A stretch of DNA of 64,000 bases from Glandiceps talaboti (lineage: Eukaryota; Hemichordata; Enteropneusta; Spengelidae). The position numbers were made by a program, and so were the translations under genes. Below, one piece after another: positions 42,226 to 55,345 of this stretch (position 1 is the stretch's first letter; every line of letters begins with the position of its first letter). The notes under the pieces are model-generated. The model was not told where the DNA came from. It did not search any database and saw only the letters and a list, made by a program, of their open reading frames with translations. The DNA is taken from the NCBI RefSeq assembly GCF_964340395.1, contig NC_135559.1:19418150-19482149 (forward strand), given 5' to 3'.

Positions 42226-45200
42226 ACAATCATTTGAGTTGACTTTGTGCTATATAGCTCATTCTGTTGATTTTCATTTCCATGACAACCATCTTGCATA
42301 CTTAAAGTGCAAGAATTTCATGCGATGATCTGTAACCAGGAAAAATATGAACAGCTAAGGCCCAGAAAAAAAATTGTTTCTGGTCAGGACAGTTTGTCTA
42401 AAATGGTGCGATGACACACTTTTTTTAAATTCTTAACAAAACTGTCACTCAATCTACTATTTATGGCAGTTACTGTTCGTTTTATGCAGCGCTTTAGAGC
42501 AAGTGTATATGTGGGGCAGATGTCATTTGTCAGTGTCAGTGTCAGTGTCACCGTCAATAGAAATATACATTTAGATTCGTTTCTGATATCGTTAGCCAAG
42601 TCATTCCAGATTCGTCCAGCAATCGTTCTGCTCAGCTCTGAGCATTTGTGAGTGTTATCATAGTTTGGATTTAATACCGACGCCATTTTTTCTGAGCAGT
42701 AGCAATGACTCGGAAATAGTGAAAATGACAGTCCTTGTTACAGATCAGGCAATATTTATCTTTATTTCCATTTCTGATATTTTGTTATCGACCTTTATGT
42801 ACTAGTTATACAAAGGGCTTTCACCAAGGGACTGGTTTCGTGAAATATATGTCTTTGAATTCGCTCGAACATGTGTCACCGAAATGGAGTGTTCCATTAA
42901 AGTGTGTTTGTTTGTTTATCAACACCATACTCTGTGAATACTTCCATCTATTAGCTACTTGTTGTCTTCACTGGTATGGATGTTCATCCACTCAAATTGT
43001 TCAAGCCATCGTACCAATTTTACATCTTTCGACTTTCCAGACTGTGACGATTGAACTTTTCAAGCCACCACATTTGAAACGTCGCCTGTTGTCTAGCTGG
43101 CAAAAAGAAATAAGTTATACGTCGTTTACTCATACTGGAACCAATGGTTTTCTGCTGTGTAGGTACTCGGTCAAACTGTCACGATTTGCGGAGAGTCGTT
43201 GAACTACATTCTTTAAAATCACCAATGTCCGGGGCAAACGGGAGTACCCAATGAAAAACCAGAAAGGGGCAAATTGTGTCGAAGTCGAAGGTTTGCCGAC
43301 ATCGTAATGTACAACAACAAACCTATCAAATTTAGGTACACTGCTCACGTGAATGGTCTTCCATTGTTATCTAATGGAAGTGTCGATCAAAACTAACGTC
43401 AACATAGTTGTCTGTCTTTATATGTTTTGATACATTGGAGTCAGAGTATGTCAGTCAATTATAAAAAAAAATTAATTGCAAGTGCGACCGTCAACATTGC
43501 CAGAAAATTTGAAATTTCACTATTTATATACAGTAAATTTAGAATGTCACCTGCGGAATGCCGATATTTATAGAATTCACCAGCATTGGCACATATTCCA
43601 AAAACGACATATGCCATTTTACAGCCCAAAGTCTCGACTACAATCTCATGACTATTTTTCTTCCATATATGGTAAGGACTATTTGAAACTGCAAGTTTTT
43701 CTGAAGTGAAAACATGGCTGCCACAACCACTGATCAGCAATTTTGATGCTAGAAATCAACCACAAAGTACTCCCCCTTTCAAAATGAGGTAATTTTACAA
43801 TGGTTATTATTGCTTTTATTTACGATTGAGGATCTCAAAAATCATCAGTGAAACCTAAAGTGAAAGCGTATGCTTTAAGGCAACTGTATCCATGTTTTTA
43901 GTACGTATGCAATACCTACTGGAATGTACCATTCTGTAGAATACGTGCAGAATTTGGATTTGAAGTCTACATCCCTGTTTCAAATATCTACATTGTAAAA
44001 TACTTTTCTTCTTACGCGTACATGTGTTGAACATTATCAACTCAATCCTCAACACCAAAAATATCATCGATGGTATTAGATTTTCAAAGAATTTCAGCCA
44101 TTTTCAATAGCTAGTGATGTGTCATGATACTTTTGTGATTTCAACATCCATGTTTTATTGACGTGCTGCTAGCGGTGTTAAGGGCTAGTACAAGTGTACA
44201 TGAAATGTTCCAACTATAGAATACGTACAATACGTACATTTAGCTTGGGTGTTAATTTACTGTACATACATGTATACATGTACATTGCCATTATTTGTAA
44301 TATGTAATATGCCAATAATTTACAATATTTTTTACTATGTAGCTCGATGCCTGGCTTTTTAGAAAGATATATAGTTTTAATTTCGTATTTGTGACATCGT
44401 TACCGTACATTATCAATTCCAATCATTTCTTTCCAGATTTTGTGCAGTTTTTAAAGATCAGCAGCCAGTTAGAATGCATAATGAGGTCACATGACCAAAT
44501 TCTAATTTTGAAGGTCCGCTGTCATAATCTGAACTAAAACATATATGGTTATACCAGGTTTACTTGGTCAGTTTAAAAAAAAGGAATAATGTAACAATAC
44601 TTTTTGACTTCCATGCAAAAGTATCAAATTATCATGTTTACCACGTCCTTGATGAATAAAAATCAACATTTCATGTCTAAATCTGTAAGCATTATGTAAT
44701 ATTTGTATATCATTCCACAGGCCTTTGACACAACCACAAATGGCAATGTAAAACCAAGAATTTTTTAGGTTCTCCAATGCAAACACAAAAATAATTGATC
44801 AATTCAATAACTTTGTTGTAGTTGTGGCCATTTTGAATATTTAATGATATGGTTCATATGTTGAAGTTGACGATTTTTTTAGAATTGAAATGGTTGCATT
44901 TCGTGGCCCTTTTAGCATGTTTAGGTCATCATTATACTAAAATCATAAAACTATTTAAGTTGATATGTGTAGACTTTCTGTAAGCAAAAGTACAATATCG
45001 TTGGAATTATATTTGTATAACTAGAATGAGACTGTTGTTCACAGTTCTATATTGTAACCCTTGTCTAAATCCTCTCTAAACTCAATCTGTGCACACTTAC
45101 GTTTTTCAGCCTCAGTTTTTGATTAGTTTTCTCAGAATAGCTAAAATTGTTTCACACTAAATATCGAAAGACGAGTACAGTTTCAAAACTCTAAAAAGTT

Positions 45201-45425
45201 GCATATATATGTACACATAGTGACATACGTACGCATCGCGTCTGGATGAAATATCGTAATACATTATAATTAGACTAACTATACCTTACTGTTGAGGACT
45301 CCAAAACCTCGCGATAGTCTGTGACGTCACTACTCGCCATTTTGGAAAATCCACGTTTTCATTGTCGCACGATGCGTATGATGTCAAACTACTAACTAAA
45401 GTGTTTTTAGAGTAAAATTGAACAG
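42226..45425. other. Intron C/D, mostly no gene seen
   Basis: About 3.2 kb of AT-rich sequence. A minus-strand frame at 42384-42686 contains AGRIWNDLANDIRNES, which resembles the ORF2 end of CR1-group LINEs (WNDLPxDIRN), a weak hint of another LINE relic. Short direct repeats gtcagtgtcagtgtcagtgt at 42530-42550. Nothing else is supported. Confidence 0.4.
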
Positions 45426-47300
45426 TAAACTAATGATCCGACACAACGATGGTTTGTATCCTTACCAGAAGACGTTGCAGTCAACTGGACTTATGTTCGA
45501 CAGGCTTTAATAGGGCGTTTTCAATACGGGGGTCCAAGACGGAAGGTGGACCAGGAATTGCAGAGAATCAAACAAAGTGACGATGAGAATATTGAAGAAT
45601 ATGTGTCTCGTGTAAGGGACATATTGTGTCATTATGGTAGAGATATTAATGGCAAGGAAATCTTGAGTATTTTTTGCAAGGGATGAGACGTTCGTTATAT
45701 GGACCTGTTGTTCTGAAAGAGCCAACGAGCTTCAGAGAAGCGGTGAATTTTGCATGTTTAGCAGAAATGGTACAGGATTTGGATGGTCAAGGGAAAATGG
45801 GAGTGGAAAAGTCAACATCGGATCCAGGGGCCAGCGACCGTGACATCCTTCAGCAAACATGGGACTCTCTTACTGACGCACTCAACTTGAATACCCGTCT
45901 ACATGAACAGCTTATTTCAGAGATGGCAACACAAGACAAGACAAGTACAGATAAGATGCATAATAGCAATTTGATTAATGTTAAGATTTATGGTAAGAAT
46001 GTTAATGCTTTAGTCAATACAGGTTCTTCAGTTACAGTAGCTACGACTAAATTGTTGAAAGAAATACCAGAACTTAGATGTGTACAAATATTGAAGTCAT
46101 CTCATGATTATATAACAGTAGCTTCAGGTGGTAGGTTACCAGTTAAAGGTTTAATTAATATTCCGGCTATTGTAAATAATCGTAGTGTCCTTATGCCAGC
46201 TCACCTTGTAGACAATCTTCATAGGCCGCTAATCATAGGTGTTGATTTCATGAAAATGCATAGAGCGATTATAGATATGGCCAAGATTAAATTGCATCTT
46301 CGTGCGATCAGCTGACAAATATTTAATCCTTCGAAATCAGAATTATTATATCTAGCGTGGCTTCCATCTCACGTTGGTGATGGAATACTTGGCACCACGC
46401 CTAATATTAAATCTTTGTGTCATCTAGGATTAGTAACAGCGCGTGTACTGGCTAAAACTGAGAATGATTTGGTCCCGATTAGAATTGCTAATGCAAGCGA
46501 CAATGATGTTACTCTGAGGAGGAATACAAGGCTAGGTGTTTTTAAACCACTATCTCCTCAATATATCACTTCCCTTGATATGACGTCTGGGTTTTGGCAG
46601 TTGGCAATAGATGAGAGGGATTCCCACAAAACGGCATTTGTTAGTTTAGATGGGAAATATGAATGGAATACGTAAGATTTCGTAATTCTAGTGCTTCGTT
46701 TCAACAGACAATGCAGCATTTATTTCGAGAATTAATTTGAAGCCACCTCGTCGTTTATCTGGACGATCTTGTCGTATATAGTGATACTTTTTATAATCAT
46801 CTGCTTCATATAAATAATGTTTTGACACGATTGCGGGAAGCGGGTTTGAAACTAGGTCCGAAGAAGTGCCACTTTAGTAGGAAGAAAATTAAGTTCTTAG
46901 GTCATATTTTGACTAAGGATGGTATCTCTGCAGGTCCAGCTAAGATTTCAGCTGTTGAGAGTTTTCCAGTCCCTACAAATGTTTCTAAGGTCAAGAGCTT
47001 TCAAGGTTTGGCAGGTTTCTATCGCCGTTTTATCAGAGATTTTTCTAAGATTGCCCATCCACTTCATAATTTATTGCCTAAGAACAAAGTGTTCAAATGG
47101 ACAGATGAATGTCAACAGGCATTTGATACCTTGAAACAAAAACTAGTGACAGCTCCATTGCTAGGATTTCCTCAATACAATGATCCGTTCATCCTGTATA
47201 CCGACGCATCTGCATTTAGTGTAGGATACGTTTTAGCACAAAAACAGGACAAACTAGAATGACCGATTGCTTATGGTGGTCGATCTCTGAGTTCGCACAA
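45426..47300 (+). mobile_element. Ty3/gypsy retrotransposon fragment (gag, protease, RT, start of RNase H)
   Basis: Gag: WFVSLPEDVAVNWTYVRQAL, EEYVSRVRDILCHYG, frameshift in a T run at about 45668, then FLQGMRRSLYGPVVL. Protease: VNALVNTGSSVTVATTKLL (45994 on), with LIIGVDFMKMH. RT: YITSLDMTSGFWQLAIDE, KTAFVSLDGKYEWNT, frameshift at about 46670, FQQTMQHLFRE, VVYLDDLVVYSD, LGPKKCHFSRKKIKFLGHIL, FQGLAGFYRRFIRDFSKIAH; RNase H start: FILYTDASAFSVGYVLAQ. The protease catalytic Asp (DTG) is Asn. The RT N-terminal part before SPQYITSLD is missing and the element stops before integrase; no LTR seen. Confidence 0.88.
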
Positions 47301-47787
47301 ACAGAATACTATAGTATTGCATTTCATTTCAAGTATTGCATATGAATTTTTAGATTCATTTTTTTACAATTCACTTTCTTTACTTTATATTTTCTTAGTT
47401 AGGCTAGATGGTACGATCTTTTTCGCGAGGAGAGATGTCAATTATTTATGTTGAAGCGAGGGCGCTTCACAGTGAAGCTGGGCGCTGTGTAGTCTTGCTG
47501 CTAGACGTTCGGGCTTTCTTTCGATACTATAAGCGAACGAAGTTTGCAGTGAGATCGAGCTTGCCCGAACAGTCTAGCGAATGTCATTTTCAGACCGGAC
47601 ATTCCATTGAGATTAGTGGGTTGGGCCATGTATGCATATATATACTTTAATATATTCAATCTCTGCATGCAGGTGTTGACAAACACATTTATGCCATTAC
47701 TATGTCTTATCAATTGCCAACAATTGTATTCCTACTTCAACGTTCAATGAATCTGGTTTCAATATTGTTCCCGGATGGAATGAGCAT
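47301..47787. other. Short stretch between gypsy and LINE
   Basis: The first 60 bases still resemble RNase H (SLSSHKQNT). After that there is no recognised feature. Confidence 0.4.
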
Positions 47788-49068
47788 GTGCGTAACTTTC
47801 ATAATGCTGCTCGGGATGCTTTCAAAATGTGGGTGGTAAATGGCAGACCCAAATCAGGCCCATTGTTTGGACTCGTGTGGAAAATCCGTACTAAATTTAA
47901 ACAGGCCCTTAGATCATGTAAAAGAGATGAGGGTAAAGCTAGGGCTGATGTCATGGCCAATAACTTAACACTTGGGGGTTCACATAAGTTTTGGAATTCA
48001 GTGCATATTACGATGGGTGGCCATTCCACTCTTCCAACCAGTGTGGGTGGTAGTAATGGTCATGGAAATATAGCAAACATGTGGAAAAAGCATTATGAGA
48101 GTCTACTTAATTCTGTCAAAAACAGTTGTGATAAAGCATTTGTTTTGTCCTCGTTTGACAGAGTTGATTTTCATGATGCAATGGTGGTTACTGCCAATGA
48201 GATTAAAGAGTGTGTAAACAAACTTGAAAAGGGAAAAGCATGTGGTAATGATGGAATCGCCTCGGAGCACCTGATTTGTGCTGACCCTATTCTTACTGTT
48301 ATTTTGAGCTTGTGTTTTACTAGCTTTTTCATCCATGGTTTTTTACCAGAGATGTTTATGCATGCAGTTATTTGTCCCATTGTGAAAGACAAGTCTAAGG
48401 ACCTTACATCAGCGGATAATTATAGGCCTATGGTATTGGTAACGGCTATTTCGAAATTGTTGGAATTGTGTATTTTATCACGTATTGTAACTTTAATTGA
48501 AACCAGCGATCTACAGTTTGGATTTAAAAGTAATCACTCTACAGATATGTGTATTTTTGTACTCAAAGAAATTATGGATTTTTACAAGAGACATAATACA
48601 CCTGTATTTTTGTGTTTCATGGACGCTACAAAGGCTTTTGATAGGATTAATCATTGGTCATTATTTAGAAAATTGATTTGTAGGGGCTTTCCATCATTTA
48701 TAGCCCGCATTTTACATTATTGGTATAGTAAACAATTATTTTTTGTACGTTGGGCTTCTAGACTTGCAGTGTCAAACCCCTTCAATGTTAGTAATGGTGT
48801 GCGACAAGGTAGCATTATGTCACCTAAGCTTTTTGCTGTATATGTCGATGATCTTAGTACGAAGCTTCAGTCGGCCCGCGCTGGATGTTACTTGGTAAAC
48901 ACTGTCATAAACCACTTATTCTATGCAGATGATCTAGTTTTGACCTGTCCCTCAGCGAAAGCATTGCGTAAATTGATAGGTATTTGCGAGCATTATGGAA
49001 ATGACCACGATATTCTCTTTCATACTACCAAAACAGAATGTATGGCTATAGTCTTGGAAACCGGGTAG
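47788..49068 (+). pseudogene. LINE ORF2 reverse transcriptase, long but truncated
   Basis: 426 codons open. Linker: DAFKMWVVNGRPKSGPLF. RT: CVNKLEKGKACGNDGIASEH, DNYRPMVLVTAISKLLELCI, QFGFKSNHSTDMCIFVLKE, motif A FMDATKAFDRINH (Asp279), motif B NGVRQGSIMSP (337-346), motif C HLFYADDLVL (379-382). A stop at 49068 is followed in another frame by LLYGKPLQFVSTKKYLGYIV, DIQRQLRCVYAQANLIVRNF, then further decayed C-terminal words (YHNAMRLIFDI, about 49350) to a stop near 49510. All catalytic Asp are kept. 5' truncation removes the endonuclease, so it is not autonomous. Confidence 0.9.
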
Positions 49069-49648
49069 AATTCTCCGCGTATTGCTATATGGCAAACCTC
49101 TGCAGTTTGTGAGTACTAAAAAGTACCTAGGTTATATTGTGTCTTCATCAGGGGAGGATAACGCAGATATACAAAGGCAGCTTCGTTGTGTATATGCTCA
49201 AGCCAATTTGATCGTACGTAACTTCCGTCATTGATCTCAAAATGTGAAATGTACCCTTTTTAAAAGTTTCCTGTATAGTATGTATTGTATTAACGTGTGG
49301 TGTAACTACAGCACTATTAAAACAGATATCCACCTTGAAAGTGGCCTATCATAATGCGATGCGTTTGATTTTTGATATTAAACGTGATGTTAGTATCAGT
49401 CATAATTTTGTAATTAGGAATATCCTCAATTTTACTTCATTGCAACGTAAGTTGTTATTTACATTTTGTGAACGTTTAATGGACAACAAGAATACTGTTA
49501 TTTACAGTTGATTCCTATTTCCATTCTAATTCTTTATTAGTTCTTTTTGTACTTTTTAGACTTTAATTTATGGAAGGTTTTCACTTCAGTGTTACATTTT
49601 AGTGCTTTCTTTTTCTTTTTTTTATTTGTATGGGCCGCTGGCCTGAAA

Positions 49649-49650
49649 TA

Positions 49651-49722
<72 letters not shown>
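49649..49722 (+). repeat. (AAT)n LINE tail
   Basis: Pure aataat run. A second (AAT)n run of similar length lies at 51934-52000 with no LINE in front of it. Confidence 0.95.
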
Positions 49723-49725
<3 letters not shown>

Positions 49726-49769
49726 TATAAAATAAGTATATAATAATACTAATTTTTATAATAATCAAG

Positions 49770-50340
49770 TTTATTTGTATATTAACCACCCTACCTGGGG
49801 CAGTTTTGTATGCTGAGTTCAAAAAAGGGGGTCATTTTATGAACATCTGTTGCCATGGTAACCAAAACCACCATAATATGTTAACCATTTTTTCCAAAAT
49901 TTGACATAAAACATTCAAAAAAAGATAATTCAGTGAAAAAATGCCCTTGCATTAGGCATGTATGAGTTAGTGCTACCTGGTGTAACATAAATTGTTAAAA
50001 TTGGATAGCTGTTTCCATGGAAACGTGTGGTAAACGTGAAAATTATGTTTTCATTATATACACATACATCTCACAAATAACATTATAAATCTGAGAAATA
50101 TCTTTTTATTTGCACATTGACCCCACTACCAAGGGTAATTTGTCATGCTGAATTAAGAAAAGTGGTCATTTAATGAACATCAATTGCCATGGTAACCAAA
50201 ATAACCATATTATGTGATTTTTTGAAAAATTAGACATAAAACACTTTAAAAATTTCAAATTTAGGAAAAAACATCATTGTTGTTTGAATGTATGGGTTAG
50301 TGATATATGTTGTAACAAGGTTTCATGATTTTTGAAATTA
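49770..50340. repeat. Two tandem copies of a unit of about 333 bp
   Basis: tttatttgtatattaacc at 49770 and ttatttgcacattgacc at 50106; gttgccatggtaaccaaaac at 49849 and attgccatggtaaccaaaat at 50186. Diverged tandem duplication of noncoding sequence. Confidence 0.75.
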
Positions 50341-51931
50341 TCTGTATCAAACCTATGCAATTCTAAAACTCTAAAATCACCAGAATAAATTGTAAATACC
50401 TAAAATACCACCAGTTCTTGACAATTCCATTTACACAGCGTGGTTAAGTCTTTTATCACAAAATCTTCAAAGTAAGTGTACACACACATTTGAGTACAAG
50501 TTGACATGATCGTTGACGCCATACTGTATATTATTGTTTGTACTTGGATTTTATCCAACAAAATATCGTCTGCTTTTAAATTCTCCAACTCAACTGACAA
50601 CATGATATGCATATGCGTACGTACATATTTCCGGGTCCCAGTGACACATGCCAAATTCAAACGATAAGGACACAATATAGTTGGGATCGATCACAGTATC
50701 ACTATACATCGATTGTTACAGGAATGTCAATATTATTATCCAGAATTTCTCAGTCGTGAAGATTGCTGACAAGTGCAGAATTATCAAGATGGCGCGCGAC
50801 TGTAATATTTTGCGTGTGCAAGACGACTGACGTCACTAGAATGTATTACAATGTAGCTATAGTTATCACGCGAATCACGCATGTTATGTGCACTGCATTT
50901 ATGTGTGTATGCAGCATGCAGTACGAGGTGTGCCGTACACACATCATATACACAAAATGATAGGCAATGAAAGCAACCAACTCACTAGTTTATTGTTTAC
51001 ATGACTTTGCCGAACGACTAGGAATAATCATTAATTTACAGGAAGTTGACTTAAAAACAGAAAGGGGCATTGCAAATATTTTGTAATGCATGGTAGTCCG
51101 GATTGTTTATCTTGCTTCCAAGCAGACTACCGAGAGTTGATTGCTTTTGTTTTGATACAATACCATGTACCACTGACGCAGTCAATACAAAAAGACGCAA
51201 CGATGATGTTGTGTCTACCTGGAAAATTACACACATCGCGGCGAAAACACGTTCATATGGACATAGCACAGACGCACAGTGCAGTGAATACCTCACGCTC
51301 CCACGTCAAAAATCAAAACAAAATGAATAAATAAATGAAACAAAAAATTGCACTGTGACATGCCTAGCCATAGTTCTCTTCAGCATGTTCAAATTATATT
51401 TTATTTTAAGAGACAAAAATAGTGGTAGACGATATACGGCACCATGACACACTGTTTCGGGTAGTTTTTTGAAAGATTACTTGACTTGACCTCGTTTCCT
51501 TCCCCAATACGAATTAGCACTTACGATTTTATGTGCATTTCACCTGTTTCTATTTCAAATGCAATAAAATGCGTTCGATTATCACACGCCCCGAGGTGCC
51601 CAAGTGACGTCAGTAACCCTGGTCTGAGGCTCCCCGGGGAAGCATAATCTAACGCACCCCTGGTCTGGCACCAGCCCCCCCCCTACACACACACAAACAA
51701 ACACACACACACTCACATACTTTTAAAAAAAAAAATTCATGTTTTCTGTTTATTATTCATTTTGAGCTTTTGAGCTTTATAAAGGAAAAATGTCCACATC
51801 TTATAATCCCTTTAAAATAAATATTTTCTATAAGCTCACACGGATACATTTTATTGAAAGCACCATTCCTCTAAAAAAAAAAATGTGTGCAGACATTTTT
51901 ATTATTATGTACTATTAAAACCCCTTAACTT

Positions 51932-51974
<43 letters not shown>

Positions 51975-53030
51975 TAATAATAATAATAATAATAATAATT
52001 ATCAGTTTATGGTAATTGTGTTTGATGAGTGTGTAGATGTTGTCATTCACACATTTTAGTTAACGCATTGGTGGTTATTTTTACAAGCCCCTCCTTAAGA
52101 TGAATATGCATGAAAAATTAGCTATTGTCCTCTGTTTGTGCTTGTCGCTAATACGGTTCTCTGATTGGCAGTTATTTATATCCTGATGACATTTGCTAGA
52201 CCTTGGATGTTCCATCCTCGATAGCGATGTTCGGGCGTGTGTCGTATTCTATCGGAAGAACATCCGAGGTCTAGCAGATAGACTAGGCGCTGTATTACGA
52301 GTCACAGATCTAAATTATATCCATTCAGGATATTTTGGTAAATTTTCATTATGTATGAACTCTAAATTGAAGTCAAAAAGCATTTAAACTTTGCACATAC
52401 AGTGACATTCCGTTGCGTAACAACATAGGTCTTTGACATCTCTACATGGGGTGTTTCTGAGTTGTTTGTACCAGGTACGATTGAACTGTCAACAAGTTTT
52501 ATTATGGCATGACTATTTTATGGTCTTTGAGATATGAACTTGTATTACTAATCTAGAGAAGGTGATTGGATATAAGATCTCAGATGATGTCTTTCAGAAT
52601 ACGTTATACTCTAAGAATAGATATTTTGTGTAAACTTTGAAATGTATTTAAGTTGGGTTTTTAGCCCATCTCGAGAAGAGAAGCGGAGTCGGAGATTGGT
52701 CATGTAATAAAATCAACCAAGTGGTTAGCTTGGCGTTCGTTGAACCAGATACGTATGTTTCGTTGTGAGTTCTACTCAACACAGTCCAAGTCGGTACGGT
52801 ACCTCGTAGAAGAGATGGTTTGAGAACAAACTAGTTTGTTGGCTAATTCAACGTTATAGTCTTAAATGGAACTGACGATTGGAACAGCAGTGCGAGTGAG
52901 TACTTCCCCGTTTGAACATTAAATATCAATAAACTGCACAGTAAGCCGATCAACAGCGTTTCACGTACTAGTCATTGAGCCGCTGCGCGAGCTATTATCT
53001 AACTGCGAATTGCACCTCTATATTGTGTTT
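50341..53030. other. Intron C/D, 2.7 kb, no gene assigned
   Basis: Noncoding in my reading. It contains the (AAT)n run 51934-52000. Near 52195-52290 two partly complementary words (ttgctagaccttggatgttc and gaacatccgaggtctagcag) form an inverted repeat of about 20 bases with a 55-base loop. 52800-52975 ends gaacattaaatatcaataaa, a poly(A)-signal-like stretch of the type seen in LTR ends. Not enough to call an element. Confidence 0.4.
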
Positions 53031-53036
53031 GTGTGA

Positions 53037-53075
53037 CATACATACATACATACATACATACATACATACATACAT

Positions 53076-53120
<45 letters not shown>

Positions 53121-53147
53121 TAGACAGATAGACAGACAGACATATAC

Positions 53148-53178
<31 letters not shown>

Positions 53179-53302
53179 TACATACATACATACATGCATA
53201 CATACATACATACATACATACATACATGTACATACATACATACATACATACATGTTACGTATGTATGTATGTATGTATGTATGTATGTACGTACGCACAG
53301 AC
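53037..53302 (+). repeat. Compound (CATA)n/(CAGA)n/(TATG)n microsatellite beside exon C
   Basis: catacata, then cagacaga, then catacata again and, after catgttacg, the reverse complement tatgtatg. The last switch makes a hairpin (centre about 53255). The array ends 44 bases from the exon C donor. Confidence 0.95.
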
Positions 53303-53351
53303 ATACAAAGTAGACAGTACAGAGAATAGAAAACATGGGTTCATTACTCAC

Positions 53352-53561
53352 TCTAATTTTTCTACCATCATCTGAGCGTGTAACTCTGAATGCTGGATTG
53401 CAGTGTGTTGGATCTTTGTTTAAATTGTAAGTGATATAACCTTCATCTTCGCCACAACCATCAGCCACGACTACGTCGCTACCTTCTCTCACAGCTATAC
53501 CACAATTACAAGAAGGGTTGAATCTATCGTTCAAATTGCAAGGTCGGAGTTGGACGTGTAC
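53352..53561 (-). CDS. VWDE-like exon C: first part of the VWD domain
   Basis: Acceptor gtcattaag before 53561 and donor GTGAGT after 53352; 210 bases, phase 0. It encodes VHVQLRPCNLNDRFNPSCNC, GIAVREGSDVVVADGC, GEDEGYITYNLNKDPTHCNP and AFRVTRSDDGRKIR. In VWDE proteins the same order occurs: a CNCGVAxREGxDVxxxDxC segment, then TRSxDGxK, leading into the PSG and GLCG part that exon D carries here. It is the source of the partial copy at 9735-9803. The donor lies close to a long microsatellite. Confidence 0.92.
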
Positions 53562-53769
53562 CTTAATGACGTGTATATAGACAAATGTACGTGATTATTA
53601 AAGGATAGTCTTGTTATTGCATTGATAGAAAAGTATAAAACTGTAAGATGGGGACCTTAAGGTCTCTCTCAAGTCCCAGCGATAGTAGTAATTTTTACAA
53701 AAGAACATGGTTGCTAGTCATTTTATTATGAGACTCAGAAAATCCATTCACATTTTGTCCATTTTGCTT

Positions 53770-54600
53770 TACCAAACGTGACACTTAATACAATAATCAT
53801 CACACGAAATGTGCTGATCTTGATATTTGAATAGGTTAAAGTTAAGGTTGACCCTTTTCATGAATCACTTAATTGTTAATAACAAAACATGTAGTTCAGC
53901 CCAGGTGGCACTAACCCCTTCACATTGTTTTCCAAGGAGAAAGACAAACTATAATTGTTTTAGAATCAAACTGAATATCCATTTTAATCTGGATGGTCAT
54001 TTTAATTTTTAATTGGTATTTATTTACCGTAAACTGGACCACTACCATTTCTGGTTTTTCCTTTACCATAATATACTGTCCTCGACCATAAAAATCATAT
54101 CTCCTGAAAAGTGAATTAATTTTAATATTACCACAGACGTATCACATTCAGGATATCACGTGAAGATAAATTATATATGTTAATTAGAATTAAACTGAAT
54201 GCCGTCCACAACTGGCACTTTCTTATTTACCATGTTTCATTTGCGACCATGTGTGCCCCACGATTGCGGAAATTTTGGCTGCGAAAACAAAATACAATTT
54301 CGTGTATCTTTTTGGAGAGTATTTTACTAGACTTTAAAACATTCTGAATACATTTACCAAAGTTCCAGCAGCACTTTAGTCCCCCTTTAACATGGTGCAT
54401 TCCCGTCTGCTCTTACAAGAAGCTGGAAAAAAACAATAATTCGAAGCAAATTGTCTGGAATAAAATATATCAATGATCCGAAATGAAATCCATACCGACG
54501 ATGGTATAGTCGAAGCACTTTCACATTAATAGTCTATAACATAACTAATTAATAAAATACCGCCAATGGCGTTGTAGCACAACTGTAGTTTTTAAAAATG
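53770..54600. other. Intron B/C, no gene seen
   Basis: AT-rich. attaaactgaatgccgtcc at 54186 is another instance of the boundary motif described at 16797, 36139 and 62430. Confidence 0.4.
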
Positions 54601-54639
54601 TTTATCCATATGCTAGTCTATGCTAACAATAGGTGTTTA

Positions 54640-55345
54640 TTTGCTGAATAACTATCCAGTTGCCTATCCAACCATGTTGCTATCTTTACGATAAATGCTA
54701 TCATTTGGCTGTTGCTATGGGCGTGGTCATGTTGTTAGACATATTTGCATACATTTGTGTATGTTTTTGTTCACTTGTGTATGAATTCCTGATATTGTCT
54801 TTGCAATATACGTGATCATTTGGCTGTTGCTATGGACGTGGTCTTGTTGCTAGGAAAATTTACATACATTTTTTGAATGTTTATTCAATTGTCTATTAAA
54901 CCCTGTTGTTATCTTTGTGAAATACATCACCGTTTGGCTGTTGCTATGGGCGTGGTCATGGTTACTAGGGTATTTGCATACATTTTTTGAATGTTTATTC
55001 ATCTGTCTTTCTATTCTATTCCTGTTGTTATCTTTGCAATATATGTGATTATTTGGCTGTTGTTATGGGCGTGGTCTTGTTGCTATGCAAATTTACATAC
55101 AGTTTTTGGATGTTTACTCACTTGCTTACCAGATTATCTATTAAACCCTGTTGTTATCTTTGTGAAATACACCACCGTTTGGCTGTTGCTATGGGCGTGG
55201 TCATGGTTGCCAGGGTATTTGCATACATTTTTTGAATGTTTACTCACTTGCTTACCAGATGATGTTGTTATTTGACCAAAATATACTGCCATTTGGTTGT
55301 TGCTAAAGGGCGTGGTCATGATCGCTAGGGCCAATTTTGTCAAAA
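54640..55345 (+). repeat. Six tandem copies of a 114-126 bp unit
   Basis: The word tttggctgttgctatgggc (or a one-base variant) starts at 54704, 54819, 54933, 55052, 55178 and 55292. Each unit also has atttgcatacattttttgaa and ccctgttgttatcttt. Units alternate between two subtypes (gcaatata and gtgaaatac), suggesting a dimer of about 230 bp. Confidence 0.9.

Larger units (their letters stand above)
47788..49722 (+). mobile_element. 5'-truncated LINE of a further lineage, (AAT)n tail
   Basis: Begins in ORF2, runs to about 49500, then a 3' UTR with gccgctggcctgaaataaat and an (AAT)n tail at 49649-49722. The protein words (CFMDATKAFDRINHWSLF, LICRGFPSFIARILHYWYSK, NGVRQGSIMSPKLFAVYVDD) differ from the CATT-tailed LINEs, so this is another family of the jockey-type supergroup. 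Clade not assigned. Confidence 0.85.

Noticed and set aside
42384-42686. Minus-strand frame with GRIWNDLANDIRNES
   Set aside because: Resembles a LINE ORF2 end over only about 15 residues; no tail or upstream RT was found, so it is mentioned but not called.
54640-55345. CRISPR-like array
   Set aside because: Repeats are 114-126 bases with no short unique spacers, in a eukaryotic intron; it is an ordinary tandem repeat.
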